A stretch of DNA of 64,000 nucleotides, taken from CAZYSK01 sp964649415 (GTDB lineage: Bacteria > Chloroflexota > Anaerolineae > B4-G1). The translations under genes and the position numbers were made by a program. Below, piece after piece: positions 1 to 8,842 of this stretch. Position 1 is the stretch's first letter, and every line of letters starts with the position of its first letter. Location of the stretch: NCBI GenBank assembly GCA_964649415.1, contig CAZYSK010000016.1:1-64000 (forward strand), written 5' to 3'. The notes below the pieces were generated by a model, which had not been told where the DNA came from, searched no databases, and saw only the letters and a program-made list of their open reading frames with translations.

Positions 1-66
1 TTGCAGACCCACAGATTTGCCCCCCGGAGCTTTCGACCCGCTGCGAAAGCCCGCGGCAGACGCCCT

Positions 67-95
67 TTGACTTACATACCAGGCTGCGCTATACT
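67..95 (+). promoter_or_regulatory. sigma-70-type promoter for the multi-GAF kinase gene
   Basis: TTGACT at 67-72 and TATACT at 90-95 are separated by exactly 17 bases, which is close to the sigma-70 consensus. The start of transcription would lie near 102, about 75 bases before the chosen start codon of the kinase gene. Confidence 0.7.
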
Positions 96-176
96 TACGC
101 GCGGGCGTAGTAATCCATCAGAGACGCTCACGTGACAACATTCGCGTTGGACAACCACGGCCAGGCAGGAGCCACT

Positions 177-3100
177 ATGGCGAACTATGCACGCAGAACG
201 AAAGAACAGCTCTCGAGCGAACTGGCAGAGCTACACCGACAGGTCGCCGAGCTACAAGCCGCGCAAGCTGTGCACCGGCAGACAGTGGAGCAACTGCAGG
301 AGAGCGCCACGACATCCGAACAGATACTTCGCGCAGTCGTGGAATACTCCCACGCCGGCATTCTCATCCTGGACGACGCGTACCACATCACCTACGGGAA
401 CGACGAACTGTGTCGTGTCCTGAGGTACCCCAGGGAAGAAGTGGTCGGCAGTGACTTTCGCCGCTTCCTGGATGCCGAGAGTAGCGACGATGCTGCAGAT
501 CGCTACGTCCGGCGGCAGAAGGGCGAGCAGCTCCCCAGCCGATACGAACTCGGCATCCTTCGCCAGGACGGCGAGAGAAGGCGGCTGGAAATCAGCGCCA
601 CCGTGATCAAAGACCCGGCAGGCAACGTGCAGACGGTGGCACAGGTCACGGATATCACCCCCAGCAAGCAGGCGCAAGAGGAAGTCCGCGAGCGCACCGC
701 CCAGTTGGAGGCACTGCGGCGCGTGGGCCTGGAACTCACGGCCGAGTTGGACCTGGCCGCGCTGCTCCGCTCAATCGTCTCGCAGGCCATCGAACTGCTG
801 GAGGGTACATCGGGCGGCCTCGATCTCTACCGGCCGGAGCGGGACTTGCTGGAGTGGACCGCAGCCATCGGACCTAACGTGGCGCCCGTCGGGACCATCA
901 TCCACCGGGGCGAGGGCCTCTCCGGCAAAATCTGGGAGACCGGTGAACCGCTCATCGTGGACGACTACCAGCATTGGGACGGACGGGCAGCCTCGTGGGA
1001 GAGAGTTCCAGTCGCAGCTATTGTGGGCGCGCCTGTCCACTGGAGTGGGGAGTTCTTAGGGACGCTGGTTGTCCACGCCGATCCGCCACGCACCTTCTCC
1101 CCGGCCGACGCCGAACTGCTGAGCCTGTTTGCCACCCAGGCGGCCATCGCCATCCGCAACGCCCGCCTGTATGAGGCAGAACACAAGCGAGGCACCCAAC
1201 TGGCTGTGGTCAACCAGGTGGCTCGCAAGATCGTCTCGGTCTTGGACGCCGACCTCCTCCTGCGGGAAATCGTCAGCGCTATTCAGCAGGGGTTTGGCTA
1301 CGGTAACGTAGCTCTGTTCCTGCTCGACGAGGCCACCGGCGATCCCGAGATGCGGGCCATAGCGGGTGATTTCGAAAGAATCGCATCGCCCAGGTACCGC
1401 CAGACAGCGGGAGTGGGTATCATTGGGTGGACGGCCAAGACCGGTCAGCCGATTCTGTCAAACGACGTCAGCCAGGAACCACGCTACGTCGCCGGCTTCC
1501 TGGAGGAGGCGCTGACCCAATCGGAGTTGTGCGTGCCGCTCAAGTTGGCCGGTCAGATTATCGGTGTGCTGGACATCCAGGACACCCGCTTGAACGCCTT
1601 CGATGCCACAGATCTGATGGCCATGGAGACACTGGCCGATCAGATTGCCGCGGCCATCAGGAACACGCAGTTGGTCGCCTCGCTGGCCGAGGAAAAGGAG
1701 CGGCTGGAACTGCTCCATCGCCTGGGGCAGCATCTCTCCGAAAGCCTGGACGTGCACGATGTCGCGCAGCGGGCACTGGACGATGTCTGCACCGTTATGG
1801 GTGCGCTACGTGGAGTCCTGTTCGTTCACCAGCCGGAGACCGACCACCTACGGCTGGCGGCCGTCTCTGGCTACGATGAGGAATCGCTGGAGGCCCTGGA
1901 CCGGAGGCTTGATCTGCGTCTGGGTCAGGGATTGTCCGGCTGGGCGGCGCTGCATCAGCAGCCACGTGTGGTGGGGGATGTAAGCCGCGACCCGCAGTGG
2001 CTACCTGTAACAGGAGTAGACGATTGGGTCCGGTCTGTCCTGACCGTTCCGCTCCTTGCCGGTGACGAACTGGTAGGGGTGCTTAGCATCTACAGCGAGC
2101 ACGATGACTTCTTCAACGAGGAACACCGGCAGCTAGCGGAGTCGAGCGCCGCGACCGTGGCCGTCGCGGTTGCCAATGCCCGGCTCTTCGCCGGGGAACA
2201 GCGCCGTCGTCAGGAGGCGGAAACCCTCCGCAGCGCGGCGCTCGCACTGACGAACACCCTGGATCGGGACGAAGTGGTCGAGCGCATCCTGGCCCGGCTT
2301 CAAGAAGTCGTCCCCTACGACACAGCCTCGGTTCAGTTGCTTAGAGAAGACCATATGGAAATCGTGGGCGGACGTGGTTTCCCCAATCTGCCGGACCTGC
2401 TGGGTGTTTCCTTCCCCCTGAGCGGTGCTAATCCCAACAGCGAAGTCGTCCGCACCCGAGCGCCTTTCATCGTCGACGACGCCCCGGCCGCGTACGAGGA
2501 GTTCCTGAGAGGACCGCACGCCCAGGCCGACATCCACTCCTGGCTGGGCGTGCCGATGCTGGTGGGTGAGCAACTGGTCGGCATGATCGCCCTGGACAAG
2601 CATCGGCCCCAGTTCTACACCCGGGCACATGCCCGTCTGGCCGAGGCGTTCGCCGCCGAGGCCGCCGTGGCTATCGAAAACAGCCGCCTGTTCCAAGCGG
2701 AGCGAGAGCAGAGGAAACTAAGCGAGGCGCTGATGAAGGCCGCCGCCGCCGTCACCAGCACGCTGGAGATTGAGGAGGTGCTGGACCGCATCCTGGAGCA
2801 GGTCGAACTGGTCGTTCCCGGAGACACGTTCAACATCATGCTGCTGGAAGGCGACATCGCCCGCCGGGTTCGCTGGCGGGGATACAAGTACATGGACATA
2901 CCAGACGATGTCCTGGGCGCTACGATCCCCGTGGCCGAGTACCCGTCGCTGGTCAGGATGAGGGATGGCGACGGTCCGGTGGTGATCTCGGACACAAGCA
3001 ACGACGCGAACTGGATTCCGTCAGCGGGCGAGGAGTGGCGGCGTTCCTACGTCGCCGCCCCCATCCGGGCAGGGGGCACGATCGCGGGAATCTTGAACGT

Positions 3101-4784
3101 GGCTAGCATCGAACCAGGGCGTTTCGGCGACGCCGATGCCCACCGGCTGGAGACCTTCGCCAATCACGCCGCCGCCGCCATCGAGAACGCCCGGCTCTTC
3201 CAGGAGACCACCCGCCGGCTGGCCCAGACCGAGGTTCTGCGCGAGACCATGCTGGCGGCGGCCTCCTCGCTGGATTTCGACCAGGTACTGGACCGGACGA
3301 TTGAGGTTCTGGAACGCGCGATGGGGGTCGAATACTTGAGCTTGATGCTGCCTGACGAAGACGGCACGGTCATGGTAAGCCATCCTTCGACGTTAGGCTA
3401 CACCCCGCCGTCTGGTAGCGCCTTCCGCTTTCCGACCGAAGAATGCGCGACGGGTCAGGTCCATCGGACCGGGCAGCCCTTGATCCTGCCGGACGTGCGC
3501 CAGGCGGCAGTCTACTGCGTTGCCGACGAGAACGTCCGATCCGAGCTGGCAGTGCCCGTCCGAATAGGCCACGAAGTCATAGCAGTGCTCGACCTGGAGA
3601 GCAGCCAACTCGATGCCTTTGACGAGGATGACCTGGCGTTCTACTCCGCCATCGCGGGACAACTAGGCGTGGCGATAGAGAACGCGCGGCTATATCGGCA
3701 ACTGCGAGACTACGCACAGTCCCTGGAAGCACGGGTCCAGGAGCGAACCGCGGAGATCCAAGGCCAATACGCCCGGCTGGACGCGATCCTGCGCAGTGTC
3801 TCTGATGGTATCATCGTATGCGATGGGGTGGGAGAGATACAGAGCGCCAACCCGGTCGCCCAGGCGTGGCTCTTCCAAACCCTGTCGCCGGAGGAGGTCG
3901 GACGGCTGCGGGCCGCAGTGCGCGACTTGGCCGTGCGAGCAGAGGAGCGACCACAAGCAGTGCTGGAACTGACGGGGCTGGATCTAGAACTCAGGTCCGC
4001 ACTTGTCGAGGGGCATGGATCGGTCGAGGAGCCCACAGTGGTGGTGGCTGCCCACGACGTCAGCCATCTTAAGGCACTGGACCGGATGAAAACGCGTTTC
4101 GCGTCCAACGTCTCCCACGAATTGCGTACACCGGTGACCACCATCAAGCTCTACGCAGCGTTGATGCAGCGCAACCCGGGCAAGTGGAAGGAATACCTGG
4201 AGCCCCTGGCGCATGAGGCGGACCGGCAGGCACAATTGGTGGAGGATATCCTCCAGATCTCCCGCATTGACACCGGACGGCTGGAGATGAATCCTACGCC
4301 GTGCGAGATCAGCGAGTTGGTCGAGCGGGCCATCTCAAGCCACAGGGCATTGGCCCGAGACAAGCACATAGCGCTGCGCTATCGGCCCAAGGAGCCAGGG
4401 CCAATCGCATTGGCAGACCGGGAGCGAACCATGCAGGTGCTAAACAACCTGATCGAGAACGCGATCAACTACACACCGGCAGGCGGGAAGGTGATCGTAT
4501 CCACAGGCCAGAGCACGTCAGAAGGCCGCACCTGGGCGACGTTCAGCGTGGCCGACACAGGTATCGGGATACCGGAAGACGAACTGCCGCGCGTCTTCGA
4601 TAGGTTCTTCCGGGGGGAGGAGCCACAACTGATGCAATTGTCCGGAACCGGCCTCGGGCTGGCCATCGTGAAGGAAATCGTGGAACTGCACGGTGGCCTT
4701 GTCACGGTTGACAGCCAGATGGGCGTGGGTACAAGCTTCACCATCTGCCTGCCTCTGGCCGGTGAAGCCCCTCTTTCCGCCTGA
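177..4784 (+). CDS. Giant PAS/GAF sensor histidine kinase
   Basis: This is a sensor histidine kinase of about 1535 residues without an obvious membrane segment, so it probably senses a cytosolic signal. In order it shows an N-terminal coiled coil, a PAS domain (about 50-150), six consecutive GAF modules (about 170-1180, each opening with an 'L..L...L' helix and a 'VVE/AIENARL' closing helix), a coiled coil, a second PAS (about 1220-1290), a HisKA domain with phospho-acceptor His in SNVSHELRTP, and a HATPase_c domain with N, G1 and G2 boxes (NNLIENAINY, DTGIGIP, GTGLGLAIV). The ATG at 177 has AGGAG five bases upstream. A GTG at 132 would add 15 residues but lacks a ribosome-binding site. No response regulator lies next to it, so its partner is unknown. 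The GAF ligands cannot be predicted. Confidence 0.9.
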   Translation: MANYARRTKEQLSSELAELHRQVAELQAAQAVHRQTVEQLQESATTSEQILRAVVEYSHAGILILDDAYHITYGNDELCRVLRYPREEVVGSDFRRFLDAESSDDAADRYVRRQKGEQLPSRYELGILRQDGERRRLEISATVIKDPAGNVQTVAQVTDITPSKQAQEEVRERTAQLEALRRVGLELTAELDLAALLRSIVSQAIELLEGTSGGLDLYRPERDLLEWTAAIGPNVAPVGTIIHRGEGLSGKIWETGEPLIVDDYQHWDGRAASWERVPVAAIVGAPVHWSGEFLGTLVVHADPPRTFSPADAELLSLFATQAAIAIRNARLYEAEHKRGTQLAVVNQVARKIVSVLDADLLLREIVSAIQQGFGYGNVALFLLDEATGDPEMRAIAGDFERIASPRYRQTAGVGIIGWTAKTGQPILSNDVSQEPRYVAGFLEEALTQSELCVPLKLAGQIIGVLDIQDTRLNAFDATDLMAMETLADQIAAAIRNTQLVASLAEEKERLELLHRLGQHLSESLDVHDVAQRALDDVCTVMGALRGVLFVHQPETDHLRLAAVSGYDEESLEALDRRLDLRLGQGLSGWAALHQQPRVVGDVSRDPQWLPVTGVDDWVRSVLTVPLLAGDELVGVLSIYSEHDDFFNEEHRQLAESSAATVAVAVANARLFAGEQRRRQEAETLRSAALALTNTLDRDEVVERILARLQEVVPYDTASVQLLREDHMEIVGGRGFPNLPDLLGVSFPLSGANPNSEVVRTRAPFIVDDAPAAYEEFLRGPHAQADIHSWLGVPMLVGEQLVGMIALDKHRPQFYTRAHARLAEAFAAEAAVAIENSRLFQAEREQRKLSEALMKAAAAVTSTLEIEEVLDRILEQVELVVPGDTFNIMLLEGDIARRVRWRGYKYMDIPDDVLGATIPVAEYPSLVRMRDGDGPVVISDTSNDANWIPSAGEEWRRSYVAAPIRAGGTIAGILNVASIEPGRFGDADAHRLETFANHAAAAIENARLFQETTRRLAQTEVLRETMLAAASSLDFDQVLDRTIEVLERAMGVEYLSLMLPDEDGTVMVSHPSTLGYTPPSGSAFRFPTEECATGQVHRTGQPLILPDVRQAAVYCVADENVRSELAVPVRIGHEVIAVLDLESSQLDAFDEDDLAFYSAIAGQLGVAIENARLYRQLRDYAQSLEARVQERTAEIQGQYARLDAILRSVSDGIIVCDGVGEIQSANPVAQAWLFQTLSPEEVGRLRAAVRDLAVRAEERPQAVLELTGLDLELRSALVEGHGSVEEPTVVVAAHDVSHLKALDRMKTRFASNVSHELRTPVTTIKLYAALMQRNPGKWKEYLEPLAHEADRQAQLVEDILQISRIDTGRLEMNPTPCEISELVERAISSHRALARDKHIALRYRPKEPGPIALADRERTMQVLNNLIENAINYTPAGGKVIVSTGQSTSEGRTWATFSVADTGIGIPEDELPRVFDRFFRGEEPQLMQLSGTGLGLAIVKEIVELHGGLVTVDSQMGVGTSFTICLPLAGEAPLSA

Positions 4785-4797
4785 CGCAGAGCCGGGG

Positions 4798-4826
4798 TTG
4801 ACATTTCATGGACTTTGTGGTACAAG
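4798..4826 (+). promoter_or_regulatory. Promoter for tRNA-His
   Basis: TTGACA at 4798-4803 is followed after 17 bases by TACAAG at 4821-4826. A second TACAAG lies 11 bases downstream at 4832-4837. The tRNA starts about 30 bases further on. The -35 is perfect and the -10 is weaker. Confidence 0.55.
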
Positions 4827-4857
4827 TGTGGTACAAGATAGACAGTTGATTATTCGT

Positions 4858-4932
4858 GGTGGACGTAGCTCAACAGGTTAGAGCATTGGTCTGTGGAACC
4901 AAAGGTTGCGGGTTCGAATCCCGTCGTCCACC
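4858..4932 (+). tRNA. tRNA-His (GTG)
   Basis: The cloverleaf can be drawn completely: a 7-bp acceptor stem (GTGGACG/CGTCCAC), D arm GCTC/GAGC, anticodon stem TTGGT/ACCAA with loop CTGTGGA (anticodon GTG at 4893-4895), and T arm GCGGG/CCCGT around TTCGAAT. The extra G at 4858 opposite discriminator C at 4932 is the identity feature of tRNA-His. CCA is not encoded. The gene lies directly upstream of the histidine lyase and histidine synthesis genes. Confidence 0.97.
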
Positions 4933-4943
4933 CTCTTTTGTTG

Positions 4944-4983
4944 GAGGGGAACCGGCTGTTGTGACATCCGGCTCCCCTCTTTG
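4944..4983 (+). terminator. Intrinsic terminator after tRNA-His
   Basis: A 12-bp stem with one mismatch (4944-4955 with 4968-4979, GAGGGGAACCGG against CCGGCTCCCCTC) is followed by a short T run. It lies 11 bases past the tRNA and should separate the tRNA transcript from hutH. Confidence 0.75.
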
Positions 4984-5031
4984 CGTTGAAGCACGTCTTC
5001 AACGACACCTGCTTATCAAGGGAGACATCCG

Positions 5032-6882
5032 ATGCCCAGACCAGACAGCGGGGACGCCTCTACCCGCGGGACGAAAGACGCACTCGATCTCACAGGCAGT
5101 CATCTCAGTATCGAAGACGTCGTATCAGTAGCCCGCGGGCGCACACGGGTCACGCCGCTTGCGCCAACAGAGCAGATCATGCAAAGCCGCCAATGGGTGG
5201 ACAAGGCGGTCAAAGGCGAGATCACTGACCCGGAAGGCAACCCCCTGCCGGTCTACGGTGTGAACACGCCGTTTGGCTCGCTCGCCTTCAAGAACGTGTT
5301 CAAGACGCCGCAAGAGGGCGAGAGGCTGTCACGCAACCTCATCACGAGCCACTCGGCTGGCGTGGGGCACTACTTCTCAGAAGACGTCGTCCGGGCCGCT
5401 ATGCTGATCCGGGCCAACACGCTGGCCAAGGGACTATCCGGGATCCGGCCAGAGGTGATCAACTGCCTGATCAAGGCATTGAACGCCGACATCTACCCGG
5501 CGGTTCCCGAGAAAGGGTCGCTTGGTGCAAGCGGTGACCTGGCGCCGCTCTCCCACCTGGCGCTGGTGATCAGCAGACCTCCGTTCGATCCGGATAGGCC
5601 AGATGGGAACGAGGAGAGCGGACACGTCCTGGTCCCTTTCGAAGCGCAGGTCCATCATCCGTCGGAATGCGTCGTCGTCGAAGGCGCTCCCCAGCACGAC
5701 GGGGCGTGGGTCAGGGCCGACGCCAAGGCCGCGATGGAAGACGCGCGTATCCCCCGCCAGGTCCTGCAAGCCAAGGAGGGACTGGCGCTGAACAACGGAG
5801 CGACGTTCTCTGCCGCCCTGGCAGCGCTGGCGGTGCATGACGCGCTGCTGCTGATCAAGAACGCGGAGATTGCCCTGGCGATGACCGTCGAGGCCGTGCA
5901 GGGCTACCGGGATGCTTTCCTGCCCCAGGTCCACAAGGCCCGCCGTCATCGCGGCCAGATGGACTGCGCGGCCAATGCGCTGCGCCTGATCGAGAGCAGC
6001 AGCCTCGTTCACGGCGACCAAGACGTTAACCCTGAGAACCCGCCGCCACAGGATGCCTACTCCATTCGCTGCGCCCCCCAGGTAATGGGGGCGGTGCGCG
6101 ACGTACTTGCCTGGGTGCGAGACGTCGTCGAGACCGAACTGAACGCGGCCACCGACAACCCGCTCATTTTCGCCTCCGAAGACCCCGCGGATGAGAACTA
6201 CCTGCCCCGTACCTGCAAGGCCATATCCTGCGGCAACTTTCACGGAGAGCCGCTCGCATTTGCGATGGATTTCCTGAAGATCGCCGTCGCCGAACTGGGC
6301 AACATCGTGGAGCGCAGGATCTTCCGCATGCTGACCGAAACCCTGAACCGCAACCTGGACCCGATGCTGGTCCACACACCGGAGGCAGAGAGCGGTATGC
6401 GGAACGGATACATGATCGCCCAGTACACCGCCGCGGCCCTCGTGTCCGACAACAAGACATTGGCCCATCCAGACAGCGTAGACTCGATCCCCACGTGCGA
6501 AGATCAAGAGGACCACGTCAGCATGGCGCCAAACGCCGGACGCCGCGCACGCGAGGTGATCTGGAACGTCCAGCAGATCGTCGGGATCGAGATGCTGTGC
6601 GCGGCCCAGGCACTGGATTTCCGCTTGGAGGGCAAGGAATACGTTCAGTGCTGTGAGGATGGGCGCGTGAAGCACAGATGGCGGCAAGTGCACACAGACG
6701 TAACGCTGGGGCAGGGCACCAGGGTGGCCTACGCGTACATCCGAGACCCAGAGCGCGGGGCCGTTCCGCACTGGGATCAAGATCGGATTATGTACCCCGA
6801 ACTCGCCCGCGCGGCGGCCATGGTCCGTTCCGGGGAAATCGTGCGCGCCGTCGAAGCGTCGCTGGGGAGCGCGTTGCGATAG
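5032..6882 (+). CDS. hutH: Histidine ammonia-lyase family protein
   Basis: This aromatic amino acid lyase most likely deaminates histidine to urocanate. The MIO cofactor triad is present in GASGDLAPLSH. Other family motifs are YGVNTPFG, the substrate-selectivity pair Ser-His in TSHSAGVG (typical of histidine rather than Phe or Tyr lyases), SCGNFHGEP and QEDHVSMAP. At 616 residues it is about 100 longer than usual HutH. The excess is an N-terminal extension of about 30 residues, an insert after the MIO region (about residues 183-235) and a longer C-terminal part. No hutU, hutI or hutG is nearby, so degradation beyond urocanate cannot be inferred. A catabolic lyase beside the synthesis genes is unusual. 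Substrate assignment rests on motifs only. Confidence 0.85.
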   Translation: MPRPDSGDASTRGTKDALDLTGSHLSIEDVVSVARGRTRVTPLAPTEQIMQSRQWVDKAVKGEITDPEGNPLPVYGVNTPFGSLAFKNVFKTPQEGERLSRNLITSHSAGVGHYFSEDVVRAAMLIRANTLAKGLSGIRPEVINCLIKALNADIYPAVPEKGSLGASGDLAPLSHLALVISRPPFDPDRPDGNEESGHVLVPFEAQVHHPSECVVVEGAPQHDGAWVRADAKAAMEDARIPRQVLQAKEGLALNNGATFSAALAALAVHDALLLIKNAEIALAMTVEAVQGYRDAFLPQVHKARRHRGQMDCAANALRLIESSSLVHGDQDVNPENPPPQDAYSIRCAPQVMGAVRDVLAWVRDVVETELNAATDNPLIFASEDPADENYLPRTCKAISCGNFHGEPLAFAMDFLKIAVAELGNIVERRIFRMLTETLNRNLDPMLVHTPEAESGMRNGYMIAQYTAAALVSDNKTLAHPDSVDSIPTCEDQEDHVSMAPNAGRRAREVIWNVQQIVGIEMLCAAQALDFRLEGKEYVQCCEDGRVKHRWRQVHTDVTLGQGTRVAYAYIRDPERGAVPHWDQDRIMYPELARAAAMVRSGEIVRAVEASLGSALR

Positions 6883-6887
6883 GAACT

Positions 6888-6916
6888 TTGACAGCTTCCC
6901 GTTTATCGGCTATAAT
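6888..6916 (+). promoter_or_regulatory. Perfect consensus sigma-70 promoter of the hisS-his operon
   Basis: TTGACA at 6888-6893, a 17-base spacer and TATAAT at 6911-6916 match the consensus exactly. Transcription would start near 6923, giving a leader of roughly 230 bases before the attenuator T run and about 290 before hisS. Such a strong promoter fits control by attenuation rather than at initiation. Confidence 0.9.
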
Positions 6917-6958
6917 ACGGCAGCCTGGATTGTGGATGTGACCACAGGCAAGGCGATA

Positions 6959-7087
6959 ATGAACATGAACGGTCTAACTCTTTCTCTCCAGCGATTTGTG
7001 AATGCACGGGCAGGCAACCACGCGCATCCGCTTGACTTGCACGCCCATCATCCCTGCCATTCCCACGCTGGAGAGTCTCCGGGCTAG
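6959..7087 (+). CDS. Histidine-rich leader peptide of the hisS-his operon
   Basis: A small ORF of 42 codons (ATG 6959, or ATG 6965 in the same frame) ends at TAG 7085-7087. It follows AAGG at 6950-6953. Between 7019 and 7066, seven of 16 codons are histidine (CAC/CAT at 7019, 7025, 7040, 7046, 7049, 7058 and 7064). The ORF lies in the untranslated leader of hisS, and its His codons sit just before the RNA segment that decides between antiterminator and terminator. Function inferred: it senses charged tRNA-His through ribosome stalling, as hisL does in enterobacteria, although here the His codons are interspersed rather than in one run. Confidence 0.85.
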   Translation: MNMNGLTLSLQRFVNARAGNHAHPLDLHAHHPCHSHAGESPG

Positions 7088-7124
7088 ACTGCCCAACCTT
7101 TCGGAACGAATCTCAAGCGTGGAG
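6984..7124 (+). promoter_or_regulatory. Alternative RNA helices (1:2 and 2:3) of the his attenuator
   Basis: Segment 1 (6984-6993, CTCTCCAGCG) is a perfect 10-base complement of segment 2 (7066-7075, CGCTGGAGAG). Segment 2, extended upstream (7063-7069, CCACGCT), also pairs perfectly over 7 bp with segment 3 (7116-7122, AGCGTGG), which is the left arm of the terminator. The two pairings share 7066-7069 and therefore exclude each other, and the second also excludes the terminator. Pairings are read from the sequence; the switching behaviour is inferred. Confidence 0.8.
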
Positions 7125-7152
7125 ATAGAGCAAACTCCACGCTGTTTTTTTT
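7116..7152 (+). terminator. Attenuator terminator upstream of hisS
   Basis: A perfect 9-bp stem (7116-7124 AGCGTGGAG with 7135-7143 CTCCACGCT), a 10-base loop and, after one G, eight T residues (7145-7152) form a textbook intrinsic terminator 58 bases before the hisS start. Its left arm is sequestered in the alternative antiterminator helix. Confidence 0.92.
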
Positions 7153-7210
7153 GCATACTCGTGCCGCATGCAGGCAAGAATTATACGAGAAATGGAAGGA
7201 GGCAACCAAA

Positions 7211-8842
7211 ATGGCCGATAAGATCGCAGCAAGGCTTCCACGTGGCATGCGCGACATGCTACCACAGGACATGATCAAGCGACAATACGTCATGAACGTC
7301 ATCCAGAGAGTCTTCGAGGAGTTCGGCTTCGAGCTTCTGCAGACCCCGGCGATCGAGATGACTGATACCCTGACCGGCAAGTATGGCCCCGACGCCGAAC
7401 GTCTCATCTACCGCGCCTTCTACGGCACAGGTAGATCGAGCCAGCTATCGCTGCGCTATGACCTCTCAGTACCCCTGTGTCGCGTCATGGCTATGTATCC
7501 CGATCTGATCAAACCCTTCAAACGCTATCAGATCGCCCCGGTCTGGCGCGCCGACCGCCCTCAGAAAGGCCGCTATCGCGAATTCTACCAATGCGACGCC
7601 GACACAGTAGGCACCGCCAGCGTGCTGGCTGACGCAGAGATCATCAACGTCATCTACGAGATTCTCACCCGCCTGGGCTTCGAGGACTTCGTCATCAACA
7701 TCAACGACCGCAAGGTTCTCAAGGGCATCGGTCAATTCGCTGGGGTGCCGGAGGGGCTGCTGGGTGGCCTCTACCGGTCCATAGACAAGCTCTCCAAGAT
7801 CGGATTGGCGGGCGTCAGACGCGAGTTGCAGCTAGTCGGCCTGCCGGAAGACGACCTGGACGCCCTGCGGCGCACGATCCGCCTCTACTTGCAGGGCGAG
7901 TTCGGCCCAGACGACCTGGCAGCGCAAGCAGTCGAGAATCGCGTGCCAGAGAGCCTGGTGGAGCGGGTGGCAGTCCCACTGCGGGAAGCCCTGCTGGCGG
8001 TGGACCGAGACGCGATCGAGCCAGACCGCGTCCAAGAGAGGGCCGGTGAACTGGTGGGCAGCGTGACCGGGGAGTTGCGGGCCGGGTACGCGGATGCATC
8101 GGAGATGATCCCCGACGACGTGGTCAACCGCCTGCTTACCCTGCTCCAGGTATCGGCCGACAGCTCTTCGGCCGATGGCCTGTCGGGCGACAATCGGTCG
8201 ATCCTGGCCGCGTTGCGGGACCAACTCGCGGACTATCCCATCGCCCTGGAGGGGATTGCCGAGCTAGAGGAGATCATCGGCTATCTGGATGCGCTAGGAA
8301 TCCCCGAGGGCTACTTCCAGGTTGACTTCGCCATGGTCCGGGGACTCGAATACTACACCGGCCCCATCTACGAGACGGTGGTCAAAGAGCCGGCCATCGG
8401 CAGCATCACCGGCGGCGGCCGCTACGACGAATTGATCGGCATGTTCATGGACCGTTCATACCCGGCCACGGGCACGACGATCGGCATCGAGCGCATCATT
8501 GACGTGATGGAAGAGCTCGACATGTTCCCATCCGACGTTGGGCAGACAGTAACCCAGGTGCTGGTCACCCAGTTCAACCCGGATGTGCTGACCGAGTCAC
8601 TGAAGATGGCCGCCGAACTGCGCCAGACGGGCCTGAACACGGAGCTGTACTTCGAGAACGACCGCCTGGGCAAGCAGATACGGTATGCGCTCAAGAAAGG
8701 CATCCCGTATGTGGCCATCTTGGGCCCGGACGAACTGGCCGCCGGACAGGTGACCATCCGCAATCTGTCGCAGAAAGAGCAGGAAACGGTGCCCCGCGAG
8801 GAGGCTGCCGCGCGGATCGACGCCTGGCGGCAAGCCCAATGA
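7211..8842 (+). CDS. hisS: Histidyl-tRNA synthetase
   Basis: Class II synthetase charging tRNA-His. The catalytic core begins with RGMRDMLPQDM and has the TDTLTGKYG and YDLSVPLCR (motif 2 region) segments, the HisRS-specific VRGLEYYTGPIYE and motif 3 TGTTIGIERI, then a C-terminal anticodon-binding domain (about residues 445-535). The ATG at 7211 has AAGGAGG eight bases upstream; an in-frame TTG at 7151 lies inside the terminator and is rejected. At 543 residues it is about 120 longer than E. coli HisRS, mostly because the insertion domain between motif 2 and the histidine-binding loop (about residues 195-360) is enlarged. It is the first gene of the his operon and overlaps hisG by ATGA. Confidence 0.96.
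   Translation: MADKIAARLPRGMRDMLPQDMIKRQYVMNVIQRVFEEFGFELLQTPAIEMTDTLTGKYGPDAERLIYRAFYGTGRSSQLSLRYDLSVPLCRVMAMYPDLIKPFKRYQIAPVWRADRPQKGRYREFYQCDADTVGTASVLADAEIINVIYEILTRLGFEDFVININDRKVLKGIGQFAGVPEGLLGGLYRSIDKLSKIGLAGVRRELQLVGLPEDDLDALRRTIRLYLQGEFGPDDLAAQAVENRVPESLVERVAVPLREALLAVDRDAIEPDRVQERAGELVGSVTGELRAGYADASEMIPDDVVNRLLTLLQVSADSSSADGLSGDNRSILAALRDQLADYPIALEGIAELEEIIGYLDALGIPEGYFQVDFAMVRGLEYYTGPIYETVVKEPAIGSITGGGRYDELIGMFMDRSYPATGTTIGIERIIDVMEELDMFPSDVGQTVTQVLVTQFNPDVLTESLKMAAELRQTGLNTELYFENDRLGKQIRYALKKGIPYVAILGPDELAAGQVTIRNLSQKEQETVPREEAAARIDAWRQAQ

Noticed and set aside
5434..6780. 448-codon open frame antisense to hutH
   Set aside because: hutH has clear catalytic motifs. The antisense frame shows no family resemblance and is explained by GC-rich codon bias.
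6917..7210. T-box riboswitch upstream of hisS
   Set aside because: No T-box AGGGTGGNACCGCG-like sequence or specifier stem was seen. The His-rich ORF with overlapping helices explains the leader better.
7151..7210. N-terminal extension of HisS from TTG 7151
   Set aside because: The TTG lies in the terminator T run. ATG 7211 has a strong AAGGAGG site and matches the family N terminus.
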